A DNA stretch of 64,000 nucleotides from Haberlea rhodopensis (lineage: Eukaryota > Streptophyta > Magnoliopsida > Lamiales > Gesneriaceae). Numbering within the stretch: position 1 is the first letter of the stretch; every line of letters begins with the position of its first letter. Both the position numbers and the translations under genes were made by a program. This document shows, piece after piece, positions 31,430 to 44,155 of the stretch. The DNA lies in assembly GCA_907163345.1 (NCBI GenBank), contig CAJQUN010000040.1, positions 4,464,001-4,528,000 of the forward strand. Direction: 5' to 3'. The notes beneath the pieces are model-generated. The model did not search any database. It saw only the letters and a list, made by a program, of their open reading frames with translations, and had not been told where the DNA came from.

Positions 31430-33506
31430 TGTAAGGACCACTAGTACTAATCTCATCATTAATGTATTTATCATTGTCATTACTGCATACGTTCATATCA
31501 TTAAGGGATTCTCATAACATGCTTATTAATTATAGCATGACTTCCATATAAATTTTCGAACATAATCCCTCGTAAAACTCGATTTTTGACATAGTTCAAT
31601 ACATAGATGTGTACACTTATTATTGCACTAATCATATTCTAAATTCATCATGCAACCTTTTCTCTTAAATAAATTGCATGCAACGCTGAGATGAAAAGAG
31701 AAATCTTAAAATACTTATGCAACACATATACATAAATCATTATGCTCACAGACGAGCATTTATTAAACTGATATATATTTACATGTATAAAATCACGTTC
31801 TCAATACCAATACTGGTACCTCGCTCCTATGAGCATTCTCAATCGACAACTCGAACTCATTTTCGGAGCCAACTTAGTACCTGATTTACCTGTTTCAACA
31901 GAAATAGCCCCCACATGAGGTGAGCATACCAATAACATAATCACATTATCATTGAATACGCAATTAATAATTTACAGAACATAAAAGCTGCAAATTAAGA
32001 TAATACTCCCTGGATATACCATAGTCATATGTGATCTCTCACGCTATCCCTGTTCTCACAACAACCAAGATCATCGACTGAAAAACCAGTTAAATCATCA
32101 CTACAACGATTTGTTGCAATCATATGCATAAATCATCAGTTCTATAATCAGTGGTAACTAAATCATTTCAATAATGATTCATTAAATTCAGATATGTGTC
32201 ATATTTTGTCATACCACATCGCTCGCTCCATAGCGGCGGTACCATAATCCCTCAAACACTCGACACCGGCGGCATCACAACCATTGCTCGCTCAAAAGCG
32301 GCAGTATCATAACGATAGCATGCTCAATAGCGGTAGCACACTAATTCATGCATTTACCAATTCCACGCAACAATAATATATCATTCATTAATCATAACAA
32401 TAATATATTTACCTATGCTCGTACATCACACGTACCTTAAGGTAGACAACGTGATTTAGACATCCTCGACAATCAGAGGCTTGTACATTATCTATATTGA
32501 ATATCAATTCCATATTAATATTACAAACATAACCCTCAACAATATCATCATAAAACTTATAGATTTGACATGCCTCCTATCATAATTAATCACATTCCCG
32601 TACTCCGTATACTACTCGAACCATTCCATTTTATCCTTTATTAATTTGAGTTCTCAACTAATTCGATCAAGTAGTATATTGATTTCTAAGGTTCTTCATT
32701 TTAGCACCTTAATTCAGCGTGCAATATTTCCTTAGAATATCAAAAACACCCCAAAGATCATCCATAAAAATACCACATTCAAAATCCCACAACTTAACAA
32801 ATTTTCAAAAATCACGACCCGCGATCGATCGCCAATAATCTCACGATCGATCGCGAGAAGATAAAATTTGCTGCCAAAATTCCTACCCTCCGCAGTCGAT
32901 CGCCAACGTCCTCACCATCGATCGCGAGACCCCGCGATCGATCTGTTGCACTCTCACGATCGATCGGTCGCACTGTTCATCGTCTCCAAAAATTCATGGC
33001 TCGTCATGATCGACCGCCCCAGGTGCCGCGATAGATCGCGACATACGATTTTCTGAAAATTTTTGTTTCCCATCCCATATTTCGAACAACCCAAATCCAA
33101 CACAACCAACACCCACGATAATTCAAAAAATCAACTAAAATACTTCAAAACTTTCCGCTTGACAACAATCTACAATCATTTTTATGCACATAATTCGTGT
33201 ACGTGATGTATCAATCACACCCTCCAACTATCCTCGTGCAATTTCGTTATTCCCCACATAGTCCTCTCATTTCCACACCATACAGGAATTAATAACATTA
33301 TAATTTCCTCATGCAATGAGATTAACCATCACAATCTACAATGTCAATTTTGTTTTTTACATAGATCTCATATTTTCGTTGCTCGATATCAACATTATAA
33401 AATTACGGCAATGTCAACATTGTATGCATAAATTTCATACATGTGTAGATATAATTATCAACAATACATCTCAACATCATAGCATTGTGTTCATCACAGT
33501 ACTCAT
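31430..33506 (-). repeat. Long LTR of element H, first segment (interrupted by E)
   Basis: On the minus strand this ends GGTCCTTACA, as the D LTR does. It shares in the same order GAGAACAGGGA, a CCAGGGAGTAT block, a GTACGT inverted repeat (32421-32435) and TACGAGC. It is therefore a diverged relative of D in opposite orientation. No primer site lies at its outer edge, so it is a 3' or solo LTR. It also carries small AGCGG/CGCT motifs (32215-32345) and four paired CGATCGATCG hairpins (32822-33038). Element E is inserted at 33506/33507. The other LTR end was not located. Confidence 0.65.
33502..33506. repeat. Target site duplication of E, left (CTCAT)
   Basis: CTCAT immediately before the E LTR; repeated at 40926-40930 after the right LTR. 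Confidence 0.92.
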
Positions 33507-35229
33507 TGATAAGTGTGATTTTTACACTTAATTTAATATAATATTAGAGGTATTTTTGTAGTGATTTTTGGAAATTATTACGTGTTTTGGTATATATTTG
33601 TTTATTTCAGGAATCCAGGTTCAAATGCATAAAAGTGGAAGAATTAAGCTTAAAATGATAAAAAGAACCAAACCGAGCACAACCGGATATTATCGAGCAA
33701 AGAAGATTATATTTTATTGGACATTCAAATCATTATTATATTATTTTCATAATATAATAGATAAAGCTAAAAGGAGACGTGGAGCAAAGGAGATTAAAGA
33801 GAAGTGGGAGACGTAATTCTGGAGAACAAGAGCAGGAAGGTTAACATGAACAGATATTAACGAGAGCAGCAAGAGACCTGAGGAGATAAGTGACAGGGAG
33901 ATACGCGAGGGAGAAGAGGGAGTGACGGGCGAAAAACACTGAACATAGAGGAGGTGGACAAAAGACTTCAACGTAGGAGAATTCTCCAAATTTGGAACGT
34001 GAGGATCAGATAAAAAGGCGAGAAGATATACGAGAGAGGAAGAAAAGAGACGTCTTCAAAAGGACGATATCAGAATTTGAGAGGGGAGTCGAGAGAATCA
34101 GAAGGAGAAGGAAAGAGACGAGAGGAGATTAAAGAGGGACGAACTTCTTTGCACGTAATTCTTCTGCTGGACGAACTTCGCACCATCATTCTACAAGTCA
34201 ATTGCTATGCTCGACAACTTCCACAGATTCATTCTTAAACGTACAGAAGACTGACTTCACGTAGGGAATTGCTGAAAGAGATTCACGTACACGAAGCAGA
34301 AAGAGAAGAATTCACGTAGGAAATATTGAAGAGATTCACGTACAAAGCAACAGTGAAAGACAGAGCTACGGGTCGACGACGCGATTCAACATCGCTAGTT
34401 TATACGTATTTCTAAACTTTGTTTGATTCTATTTAATTTCTTTATGCTTTTGATGTTGAAAAACATGATATTGCATTTGATATTGAATATGTTGCTATGC
34501 TAAGTTTATTGTCAAGACTTAGGGGATCCTATGTTATGAACCCATAATTTAAATTGATTATTTTTTATTGATTCTTATTATCTAAGTGCATAAATTATTG
34601 TTCTTCATGCTTTTAAGGGTTTGGCCATCCTTGAATGATATTAAATTACAATTGAGATCGAGAGATACAATATAGTGATTTATGCCGTGGATTTCAGGCT
34701 GAGATCGAGAGATAAAGTCAAATACACGTGTGATAGCAATAGATTTACCAAAATCGAAGGCTAGAAGTTTTCATAGATCGATTTACAATATTAATTGTTC
34801 AATAAGGGTACGAGAGTGGCTTATTGTTACGTTAGTATTAGATTTGTTATAGCCGGACCAAGGTATAGCAAGTGAATTAGGAAAACTCGTCACCTTAGAT
34901 TGTTTGAATTTAATTCTTAACTAATAGGCGAATTGTGGGGGATTACATAGGTGAACCGAAAGTCTTGATAATTGTCTCTATTGATTTTATTCTCATTCTC
35001 TATTGATTGTTTGGGTTACATATTTAGTTAATTTGTCACTTTAGTTAATTAGTCATAACCAATTTTCGTAGGCTAAATATAATTAAACTAGTGGAGTTTG
35101 GTACTTATTTCCTAGTCCTCGTGGGATCGACAATCCGTACTTATATTATCATTATAAAAACTTGACACCGTGCACTGACGGTACATAATCGCTACACTGA
35201 GAAATAACTGTTTAAAATAATAGCGATCA
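33507..35229 (+). repeat. 5' LTR of E (1723 bp)
   Basis: TGATAAGTGTG...AGCGATCA. It is followed directly by AGTTTTTGGTGTCG, the primer site region. It contains no paired CGATCGATCG hairpins, unlike F and G. Confidence 0.92.
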
Positions 35230-35235
35230 AGTTTT

Positions 35236-35253
35236 TGGTGTCGTTGCCGGGGA
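35236..35253 (+). other. Primer binding site of E (tRNA-Asp type, two mismatches)
   Basis: TGGTGTCGTTGCCGGGGA compared with the perfect TGGCGCCGTTGCCGGGGA seen in G. Both changes are C to T, consistent with methylation-driven decay. Confidence 0.85.
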
Positions 35254-35398
35254 CTAGTTTTAATAATATCAGACGAGATTAGTTGACTGTAGTTTAGTCA
35301 TTTATTTGTTTTTATTTTTGATATTTTTTTCCTCTCTACTCTTCCACTGTTTGTGTTCTTTTTGGTTGATTGTTAGTCTAAGGCAAACAAGAGCACTC

Positions 35399-36790
35399 AT
35401 GGCTAATACCGAGGAGATTCCGGTACCACTAGTTGCAAGATCAATCATGGACTATGCCCACCCTGCATTCCATGGATCACTGTCGAGTATCACGAGACCA
35501 ACCATACAGGCTAACAATTTTGAGATCAAGCCTGCTATCATACAGATGATCCAACATTTGGTCCAGTTTGGGGGAGCTGCTACAGATGATCCAAATGATC
35601 ACATCTCCAACTTCTTGGAGATTTGTGATACATTCAAGCATAATGGCGTTACTGACGACTCCATCAGGTTACGTTTGTTTCCCTTTTCTCTAAAAGATAA
35701 GGCTAAATCCTGGTTACAATCGTTGCCTGCAGGATCTATTACCACGTGGGATGGAATGGCGCGGTTGTTCTTGTCAAAATTCTTTCCACCATCCAAGACG
35801 GCCAAGATGCGCAATGACATCACTACTTTTGCCCAATGTGATCCAGAGACACTATATGAGGCTTGGGAACGCTTCAAAGATCTACTGCGGAGATGCCCAC
35901 ATCATGGACTCCCTATCTGGCTGCAGGTACAAACATTTTACAATGGTTTATTTTCTGATAATCGTTCTATGATTGATGCAGCGTCAGGAGGAACTGTGAT
36001 GAGGAAGACGCCCGAGGAAGCTTATACGCTGTTGGAGGAGATGGCTACTAATAGCTGTCAATGGCAGTCCGACAGGAACGTGCCAAAGAAGCAAGCCGGA
36101 GTGCATCAAGTAAGTGAAGTCACTGCCCTAGCTGCCCAGTTGGAAGCACTGAACAAGAAGATGGATAGTTTGAGCATGCATGCAATGCAAGTTCAAACTG
36201 TTACATGCGAGCTTTGTCAAGGAGGACATCCAAGCACTGAATGCCAGGTTGGTAACCGATTCATTACTACTAATGAAGCTGTTAATTTTGTAGGGAACCG
36301 ACCACCACAGACCTACCCCTACCCAAATACATACAATACTGGGACGAGGAACTATCCCCAACCACCACCGGGATATGCACCAAAGCCAAGCATGGAGGAG
36401 CTGCTAACTAAGTTCATATCATTGGCTGAAACAAGGATGAACAATCATGAGGCATCGATAAAGAACTTGGAAGTCCAAGTGGGACAATTAGCAAAGATCG
36501 TAGCCGAACGAGCACAAGGATCACTATCTAGTGACACTGAGACGAAACCTACGGAGCAAGTCCATGCTATCACTTTGAGGTCCGGAAAGGAGGTCGCTGA
36601 GAAGAAGGATGCACACGTTGAGTTGAAAGGTGAGGCAGACATCAAGCAAGAAGAGGTGCAAACACGCGACAAAGGTAAGTCTACTAAGACCCCTACACTC
36701 ATCACACCTACTAAGGTAGAGATCCCACTCCCATTCCCCGCTGCATATAAGAGAGCAAAGATTGATGCTAAATTTTTGCTAAGTTTTTAG
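35399..36790 (+). pseudogene. Athila-type gag of E, frame-broken at its 3' end
   Basis: The frame is open from 35306, but MANTEEIPV at 35399 is the natural start by comparison with F and G, giving 463 codons. It has the Athila gag core (ANNFEIKPAIIQMIQ, HISNFLEICDTFKHNGV, LPAGSITTWDGM, PPSKTAKMRNDITTF, RRCPHHGLPIWLQVQTFYN). A zinc knuckle follows, CELCQGGHPSTEC, of the form C-x2-C-x4-H-x4-C. It ends at a stop just where F-type elements continue toward protease, and the following ORF restarts in another frame three bases on. Gag forms the particle that packages RNA. Confidence 0.88.
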
Positions 36791-36792
36791 AA

Positions 36793-37714
36793 TTGATTAA
36801 GAATCTTCATATTGCGATGCCTTTCATAGATGTTATTCGGCACATGCCGAATTATGCTAAGTTTTTAAAGGAGATTCTATCGAAAAAGCGAAAACTGGGA
36901 GAGCATGAGATGATAAACTTAACTGAGGAGTGTTCTGCTGTCATTCAAAATGATTCACCTCCAAAGTTAAAGGATCCAGGGAGTTTCACTATACCTTGCA
37001 AAATCAATTCTAAATCTTTCAATAAATCTTTATGTGATTTGGGGTCAAGTGTTAATCTAATGCCTTTGTCTGTGTACAAGAAGTTGGGCTTAGGAGAGCT
37101 AAAAGCAATCAATGTCTCATTGCAGATGGCAGATAAGTCCATCAAGTACCCTCATGGGATTGTGGAGAATGTACTGGTCAAAGTTGACAAATTCATCATT
37201 CCAGTGGATTTCATGGTGCTTGACATAAAGGAGGAGGCGGACATGCCATTGATACTAGGGAGACCATTCCTAGCTACTGGAACGGCATTGATAGATGTCC
37301 AAGAAGGGAAGTTGATCCTCCGAGTAGGGGGGATCAAGTTACTTATGATATGTTCAAAGTTGTGAACACTACACGCACTGAGCACCGATGTTTTATTGTC
37401 AATATAATTGATATACTATCTATTGATGCAATGCAGGTTAAGAGTGAGCAGAAGGTGGAGGTCACATCGAATGTCCAACAAAGAGGAGGTAAATTTGGTG
37501 TAGGAGACTCGGTATTAATGAATAGGAAAAAGATGAGGCTTTTTCCATGGAAGTCTGACGCACCATGGGCTGGATCGTTGTCGATGTTCTACCATTTGAC
37601 ACCTTCAAATTGAGAGATGATCACGGGGTACTATTCACTGTGAAAGAGAAGTGGTTACGACATTACCACATGGAGGATGTGAAATCACCCCCTACTGGCC
37701 CTTGCGGCACTTGA
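36793..37714 (+). pseudogene. E pol remnant: protease joined to the integrase C-terminal tail
   Basis: 36793-37365 encodes the linker and aspartic protease (LCDLGSSVNLMPLSVYKKLG with catalytic Asp; PLILGRPFLATG). After a frame change near 37350 the other frame runs to 37613. From about 37490 it matches the integrase C-terminal part of F (VGDSVLMNRKKMRLFPWK against the related segment near F 47650). A further frame change leads to a tail (FTVKEKWLRHYH) that stops at 37712-37714. Everything between the protease and the integrase tail is deleted: reverse transcriptase, RNase H, the zinc finger and catalytic core. No active pol is possible. Confidence 0.82.
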
Positions 37715-39193
37715 GCGTAAACGGTAAAAGTCCAGCTTGAGACTATAAATCAAGAACTCTTTCTTAACCCTTTGCTTTGTTTTAATTTATTTTGGTTTGT
37801 TTTTGTTTTTGTTTTTGATTTTGGTGAGACTCCATGCGTGCTGTGACGTGTTCCAACACTATGCCCCGTGAGCTAAGGAATTGGACAACGATCACTGACG
37901 GTCATTGTCAAAGGTAAATGTTTTGTCTCATTTTCCATGCCTAGTACATTGAGGACAATGCATAAATTAAGTTTGGGGGAGTGCATTAATGTGTTATGCT
38001 TAATATTTGGAAATTGATCGTTTATTGAGCACCAATGAAAATTTTTTCTTGAAAATGAGTTCAATTAGTAAGATAAGAATGAATCATAGTAGTGGTCTCT
38101 ATTCCATGATGATATTAGTCTCACTTTGCATGTCAACTTGAGTTTTGATGATTGTAAAACTTGTTTGTGAATATCTTGTTTTAAGTGTCAAAGATGAGGA
38201 ATATATTGAGCACATTTGCGTCATAATCTTGTGAATTGCACTTGTAGTAGTGAAATTTTTGTGAACTTGATGAATTGTTTTTGAGCATCTTAGAGTACCT
38301 TAGAAACTATTTGATGATGACACTTTGAGGCGAAATTTTATAGTTGTGAACTTGACTTGGAAATGATCTAGGCGATTTTTGGATCGTTTGAGCCTTTCAA
38401 GCTTACCATGTATTTATCAATCTATAGTATCCCATTTTGAGCCTAACTGAAAAAGAATGGAGTATGTTTAACATACTATTAGCCCTCATTCAACATTTTT
38501 TTGGTAACTCATTATACCCACCTTTATGAGCTTAAATTGAAAAGAATTATCCTTACCCAAAGGGAGTATAATGATTCTCATTATATGCACATAAATTGAT
38601 ATATTTGGATGAGCTTATTATTGAAAAAAATGATGAATGAGAAAAGAAAAAGATAGATAAAGCCTTGAAAAAAAAAATCTTATTAAGACCCAAAGTGGCC
38701 AAGGCTAAAAGAAAAAGAAGATAAGCTCAATTTTGTGCCAAAAATATGAACACTACATGCTTATACTCTCTTCTTTGTGCTATCCTATCTTTTCTTTGAA
38801 GCCAACACCTAGGCCTGACACTATAAACTTAAAAAGACCTATTGATCCAAGTCTAGGGAGTGACTACATTAGTGGAGAAGTGTTTGAAAATAGGAATATG
38901 GGGTGCTCAAAGATAATCTTACTTTTCATTACCTAGCATGATTTGATCTATGAAATTGCATGGAACTTGAAAGTGACAATAGCACACATACACGTTCTGA
39001 TTCAGAGACATGTTGCTTGATCTAGGAGAAAACACAACTTGTTAACCATTCTGATTTATTCTTGTTCGTCTGTAAGTGAGATGTCTGAGATACATGATTG
39101 ACTGCGAATTGGTTTATTTGAGTCTTTAATATTGAACTCTACTTTGTGATCTTATTTCTTGCTCGAGACGATCAAGTTTAAGTTTGGGGGAGT
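37715..39193 (+). other. 3' non-coding region of E with two polypurine motifs
   Basis: This holds the conserved block at 37729-37757, then sequence matching the very end of ORF3 in F/G (around ACGATCACTGACGGTCAT), with ORF3 itself missing. A first AAGTTTGGGGGA lies at 37969-37980. The next 1.2 kb is related to F 44156-45403 and G 58101-59354, for example GTTTGAGCCTTTCAAGC and GACCCAAAGTGGCCAAGGCT. The true polypurine tract is AAGTTTGGGGGAGT at 39180-39193, touching the LTR. Confidence 0.8.
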
Positions 39194-40925
39194 TGATAAG
39201 TGTGATTTTTACACGTAATTTAATATAAGATTAGAGGTATTTTGTAGTGATTTCTAGAAATTATTACGTGTTTTGGTATTCTGGAAATTATTACGTGTTT
39301 TGGTATATATTTGTTTATTTCAGGAATCCAGATTCAAATGTATAAAAGTGGAAGAATTAAGCTTAAAATGATAAAAAGAACCAAACCGAGCACAACCGGA
39401 TATTATCGAGCAAAGAAGAATATATTTTATTGGACATTCAAATCAATATTATATTATTTTCATAATATAATAGATAAAGCTAAAAGGAGACGTGGAGCAA
39501 AGGAGATTAAAGAGAAGTGGGAGACGTAATTCTGGAGAACAAGAGCAGGAAGGTTAACGTGAACAGATATTAACAAGAGCAGCAAGAGACGTCTTCAAAA
39601 GGGAGATACGCGAGGGAGAAGAGAGAGTGACGGGCGAAAAACACTGAACATAGAGGAGGTGGACAAAAGACTTCAACGTAGGAGAATTCTCCAAATTCGG
39701 AACGTGAGGATCAGATAAAAAGGCGAGAAGATATACGAGAGAGGAAGAAAAGAGACGTCTTCAAAAGGACGATTTCATAATTAGAGAGGGGAGTCGAGAG
39801 AATCAGAAGGAGAAGAAAAGAGACGAGAGGAGATTAAAGAGGGACGAAATTCTTTGCACGTAATTCTTCTGCTGGACGAACTTCGCACCATCATTCTGCA
39901 CGTCAATTGCTGTGCTCGACAACTTCCACAGATTCATTCTTAAATGTACAGAAGACTGACTACACGTAGGGAATTGCTCACGTACATGAAGCAGCAAGAG
40001 AAGAATTCACGTAGGAAATATTGAAGAGATTCACGTACAAAGCAACAGTGAAAGACGAAGCTACGGGTCGACGACGCGATTCAACATCGCTAGTTTATAC
40101 GTATTTCTAAACATTGTTTGATTCTATTTAATTTCTTTATGATTTTGATGTTGAAAAACATGATTTGCATTTGATATTGAATATGTTGCTAGGCTAAGAT
40201 TATTGTCAAGACTTAGGGGATCCTATGTTATGAACCCATAATTTAAATTGATTGTTTTTGATTGATTCTTATTATCTAAGTGCATAAATTATTGTTCTTC
40301 ATGCTTTTAAGGGTTTGGCCATCCTTGAATGATATTAAATTACAATTGAGATCGAGAGATACAATATAGTGATTTATGTCGTGGATTTCAGGCTGAGATC
40401 GAGAGATAAAGTCAAATACACGTGTGATAGCAATAGATTTACCAAAATCGAAGGCTAGAAGTTTTCATAGATCGATTTACAATATTAATTATTCAATAAG
40501 GGTACGAGAGTGGCTTATTGTTACGTTAGTATTAGATTTGTTATAGCCGGACCAAGGTATAGCAAGTGAATTAGGAAAACTCGTCACCTTAGATTGTTTG
40601 AATTTAATTCTTAACTAATAGGCAAATTGTGGGGGATTACATAGGTGAACCGAAAGTCTTGATAATTGTCTCTATTGATTTTATTCTCATTCTCTATTGA
40701 TTGTTTGGGTTACATATTTAGTTAATTTGTCACTTTAGTTAATTAGTCATAACCAATTTTCGTAGGCTAAATATAGTTAAACTAGTGGAGTTTGGTACTT
40801 ATTTCCTAGTTCTCGTGTGAACGACAATCCGTACTTATATTATCATTATACTAAAACTTGACGCCGTGCAGTTGCGGTACATAATCGCTACACTGAGAAA
40901 TAACTGTTTAAAATAATAGCGATCA
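39194..40925 (+). repeat. 3' LTR of E (1732 bp)
   Basis: Same ends as the left LTR. It carries a tandem duplication around ATTATTACGTGTTTTGGTAT (39250-39306) not found in the left LTR, and a different sequence near 39580-39600. It is followed by CTCAT. Confidence 0.92.
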
Positions 40926-40930
40926 CTCAT

Positions 40931-42625
40931 ATGCTCTAAAGCATCAACTTTCCCATATATCATTATCCAGCTATCATCTGGTGTAAAAAAAACAAGTACT
41001 AGAAACAACATTATTAGTAATTCTCACGCATATATATCATAATCACACACCTGATTGATTAAGCAATACTGATATTCATAATGTCAAGGACATGAATATC
41101 CCTCTATCAGGAGTTCGTACATTTCAGTGTTCATCATATTACAACATATTATCACATATCTATGTGCTTACATTCAATATGAAATCAATTTCATATTTCA
41201 ACAATGTAACTCCTTTGAATCATTAATTCACCAGTATTATGTCATTTCCTGACTATCCCTGTGCCAAAAGTTTCATGTATTCCTATACATACTATATTAC
41301 AACGTACTATCACATATCTGTGTGATGAAATTTTACACAATAATCACTTTTACGTCTCAGCTACGTAATTTTTTTCAATCATTTTTTCAACAGAGTACTA
41401 TCTCGTGAATGGACAACACATCGAACATGGTAAGTATTCATGAGTCGTTAGACCTCCGCCTCATCGCATATCATCATCTAACCGATATTTAAAGCCAAGT
41501 AATTACTAGAACATCCATTAGTAATTACTATATGCATATGTCATAATTTACATGTCTTCCAGTTTCTAACACAATCTCAAAAATGATCAACCATTTAATC
41601 GTGAATGTTCATATGTCGCATGTATTCTCATAATGACATTATTATATTGTCTGTCACATCGTGTCTAACTCATCATTAATCACCACATGATTATTTATCA
41701 TTATTGTCATTATATACCAGAGATTAACATCATAATCTCATACTTATCCTTGAAATTCATGATAGTTCTATGTCGGCCCACAACGTTCACAATGATCACA
41801 CGTCCACACAGGACATTCATAGTGATCTCACGTCATCCCGTGATGTTCCATGCCATCCCATGAAATGTTCATTAATATCATTGCAACATGATTACATTTA
41901 ACTCAAGATTACATGATTAATAAATCATTAATCTCATAATATACCAACAATCATTCTTTCACATGTATAATTGATTCTCATAATCAATATAAATCAACAA
42001 GATAATTTGAATCACATATGTCAATATGTTAAACCAAACAAAATGGTTTACCTCGATACTTCGCCCTTATGGACAAGTCCAAATCCTCTTGGGCCTAAAT
42101 CGCATGTACCCAAGGAACAATAATATAAGTGTGTTATAACACAACTTCTATTGCCATATGCAATCAGCACATCATCAATATACTTCGCTAACATAATAGC
42201 GACACATTAATATTCATTGCTAACACAATAGCAATATAACAATACTCGTCTCATTACGGCGGTACATAATACCCATCGCCCAACGGTGGTACACAATACT
42301 CATCGCCCAACAGCTGTACACAATCAATACCCCTCGCTTAGTGTAACATCGGCAAGTATTCTATTCAATAATACCCATCGCTTAGTGTAACAGCGGCAAG
42401 TATTCTGTTTCATAATATCCCTCGCTTCGTGTAACATCAGCAAGTATTCTGTACATCAGTGGCTCAATAATATTACTCGCTTTGAATTATCAGCGGCTCC
42501 ATAGATATCCCTCGCTTTGACATATCAGTGACCCTCGCTATGATATGAGAGCGACAAATATCCTAATCCATCGCTCGATAAGACATCGGCAAATATTCTG
42601 ATCCATCGCTGCTCAATATATTTGT
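40931..42625 (-). repeat. Element H, second segment (between E and F)
   Basis: This continues the sequence interrupted by E. It is A/T-rich and without ORFs. From about 42180 to 42620 there are many short TCGCT / AGCGGC / AGCGAC units, the same style as at 32215-32345. It may be the rest of the H LTR or its interior. The position of the H LTR inner end could not be decided. The TSD of F (AGTAT) lies at 42626-42630. Confidence 0.5.
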
Positions 42626-42630
42626 AGTAT
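42626..42630. repeat. Target site duplication of F, left (AGTAT)
   Basis: AGTAT before the F LTR; the same bases follow the right LTR at 62471-62475. Confidence 0.93.
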
Positions 42631-44141
42631 TGATCGCTATTTTTTTAAACAGTTATTTTCAGTGTAGCGATTTATGTACCGCAAGTGCACGGTGTCAAGT
42701 TTTAATATAATGGTTTAAGAGTAAGGAGTGTCGTACCCACAGGGACTAGTAGCAATTACCACGTTCGATTAGAATTACTATATTTAACCTACGATTATGG
42801 AATGATTATTAAACTAAATTGACTTAAGCACAAAAATCAACCTAAACAGCAGTGATGAATAATTGAAGAGAATTTATAAACGAATTATCAAGACGTCGGT
42901 TCACCCATGTAATCCCCCAAAAGTTGTCTATTAATTAAGATTCAATGTTCTATGTTCTAGGGTGACGAGTTTTCCTATTTCATTTGTTATACCTTGGTCC
43001 GGTTATAACAAGTCTAGCATTGACCTACAATAAATCACTCCCGTGTCTTTATTGAATGATTAATACCGAAAAACGCTTTGTGAAAACTACTAGCCTTCGA
43101 TTTTGGTAAATCTATTGCTATCACACGTGTGCTAGATTTTACTTGGTCCGTCTCAACCTAAAACCCACGGCCTAATTTACTACGTCGTATCGTAATCTCC
43201 TATGGTCAATTCAATTACGATTACCAATATCATGCAAAAGGTAGCTAATCTTTTACAAGCATTAACAACATAAATTATGCGCAAAGATCATAGAAATTAA
43301 ATCGAAACCGTTAATTAACTCAAGGGTTCAAACATGGGATCCCCTATGTCTTGACAAAGAATTTAGCCAACAACCATAATCAAATTATAATGCATAAACA
43401 TGTCTTTAAACAAATTCAACATCAAAATCTGATATAAAAATTAATAAGTTCAGAAATACTAAGATAACGAGGATGTCGCTCCGTGCTTCCGTTCCTTGCG
43501 TTGCTCTTGCTCTTCAATGAATTATGGTGGTGCTTTGGATGGAGGAGAGGCTGCTAGGTTTGTGTAAAAGTGGGCAAAAGTCATTTAAAAATCGTCCCTT
43601 AGTCTCATATATAGGGTTAACATGTGTGGGAAGGAGTCCCCTTTGAACCAAACATGGAAAGTCTTAATTTTTCCAAAAACTCTTATGCCGCGATCGATCT
43701 TTGCTCCCTCGCGATCAATCTTCATTCTCCACTGGACGTGTTAGCCAAAATAAACCAATCCGCGATCGATCTTCGCTCCCTCGCGATCAATCGCGAGTCC
43801 TTACTGTATAGTGGCGATCGATCGCGAGTTCATTGCCGATCGATCGCCAATGTCTTCTGTTCAGCATCATTCTTTAAAGCTCGGCGATCGATCGCGATGT
43901 CATTGCCGATCGATCGCGAATTGTCCAAATTCAAACTTCGAAATTTCAGTCCATTTTCTCACGTCTTCGCTCGGTTTGGTCCTTCTTCAACATTATTAGC
44001 TTATTTCCTCCACTTTTATCCCATTGGACCTAGATTCCTGAAATACACAAAAATATATCAAAAAGCGTAAAATCATCCAGGAATCAATACGAAAATCAAT
44101 ACAAAAACATAGCAAAATAAGTGTAAAATTCACACTTATCA
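42631..44141 (-). repeat. 3' LTR of F (1511 bp)
   Basis: Ends TGATCGCTATTTT (plus, left) and ACACTTATCA (right). It contains four pairs of CGATCGATCG-type palindromes at 43691-43916. The polypurine tract lies directly to its right at 44142-44155. Confidence 0.94.
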
Positions 44142-44155
44142 ACTCCCCCAAACTT
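44142..44155 (-). other. Polypurine tract of F
   Basis: AAGTTTGGGGGAGT on the minus strand, directly against the 3' LTR. It is identical to the tracts of E and G. Confidence 0.92.

Larger units (their letters stand above)
33507..40925 (+). mobile_element. Athila-type gypsy retrotransposon E, lacking most of pol and ORF3
   Basis: LTRs at 33507-35229 and 39194-40925 start TGATAAGTGTG and end AGCGATCA, flanked by CTCAT. The primer site is tRNA-Asp type and mutated (TGGTGTCGTTGCCGGGGA), and the polypurine tract is AAGTTTGGGGGAGT. The interior carries gag, a protease piece, the tail of integrase, and a 3' non-coding region shared with F and G. The polymerase, RNase H and most of integrase are missing, and ORF3 is absent. 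The two LTRs differ more than those of F or G, including a tandem copy of about 29 bp near 39250-39300 in the right LTR, so E is the older insertion. Confidence 0.92.

Noticed and set aside
30971..31434. Possible host gene between D and H
   Set aside because: Only short overlapping ORFs with no motif, splice pattern or similarity that I recognise.
40931..42625. Independent element between E and F
   Set aside because: The target duplications show it is simply continuous with the sequence left of E; motif style matches H. Its identity stays unresolved.
43624..44070. 148-codon ORF in the F LTR, and similar ORFs at 61952-62399 and 63224-63508
   Set aside because: They run through CGATCGATCG palindromes, which avoid stops in several frames; the AIDLCSLAINL-like repeats are an artefact.
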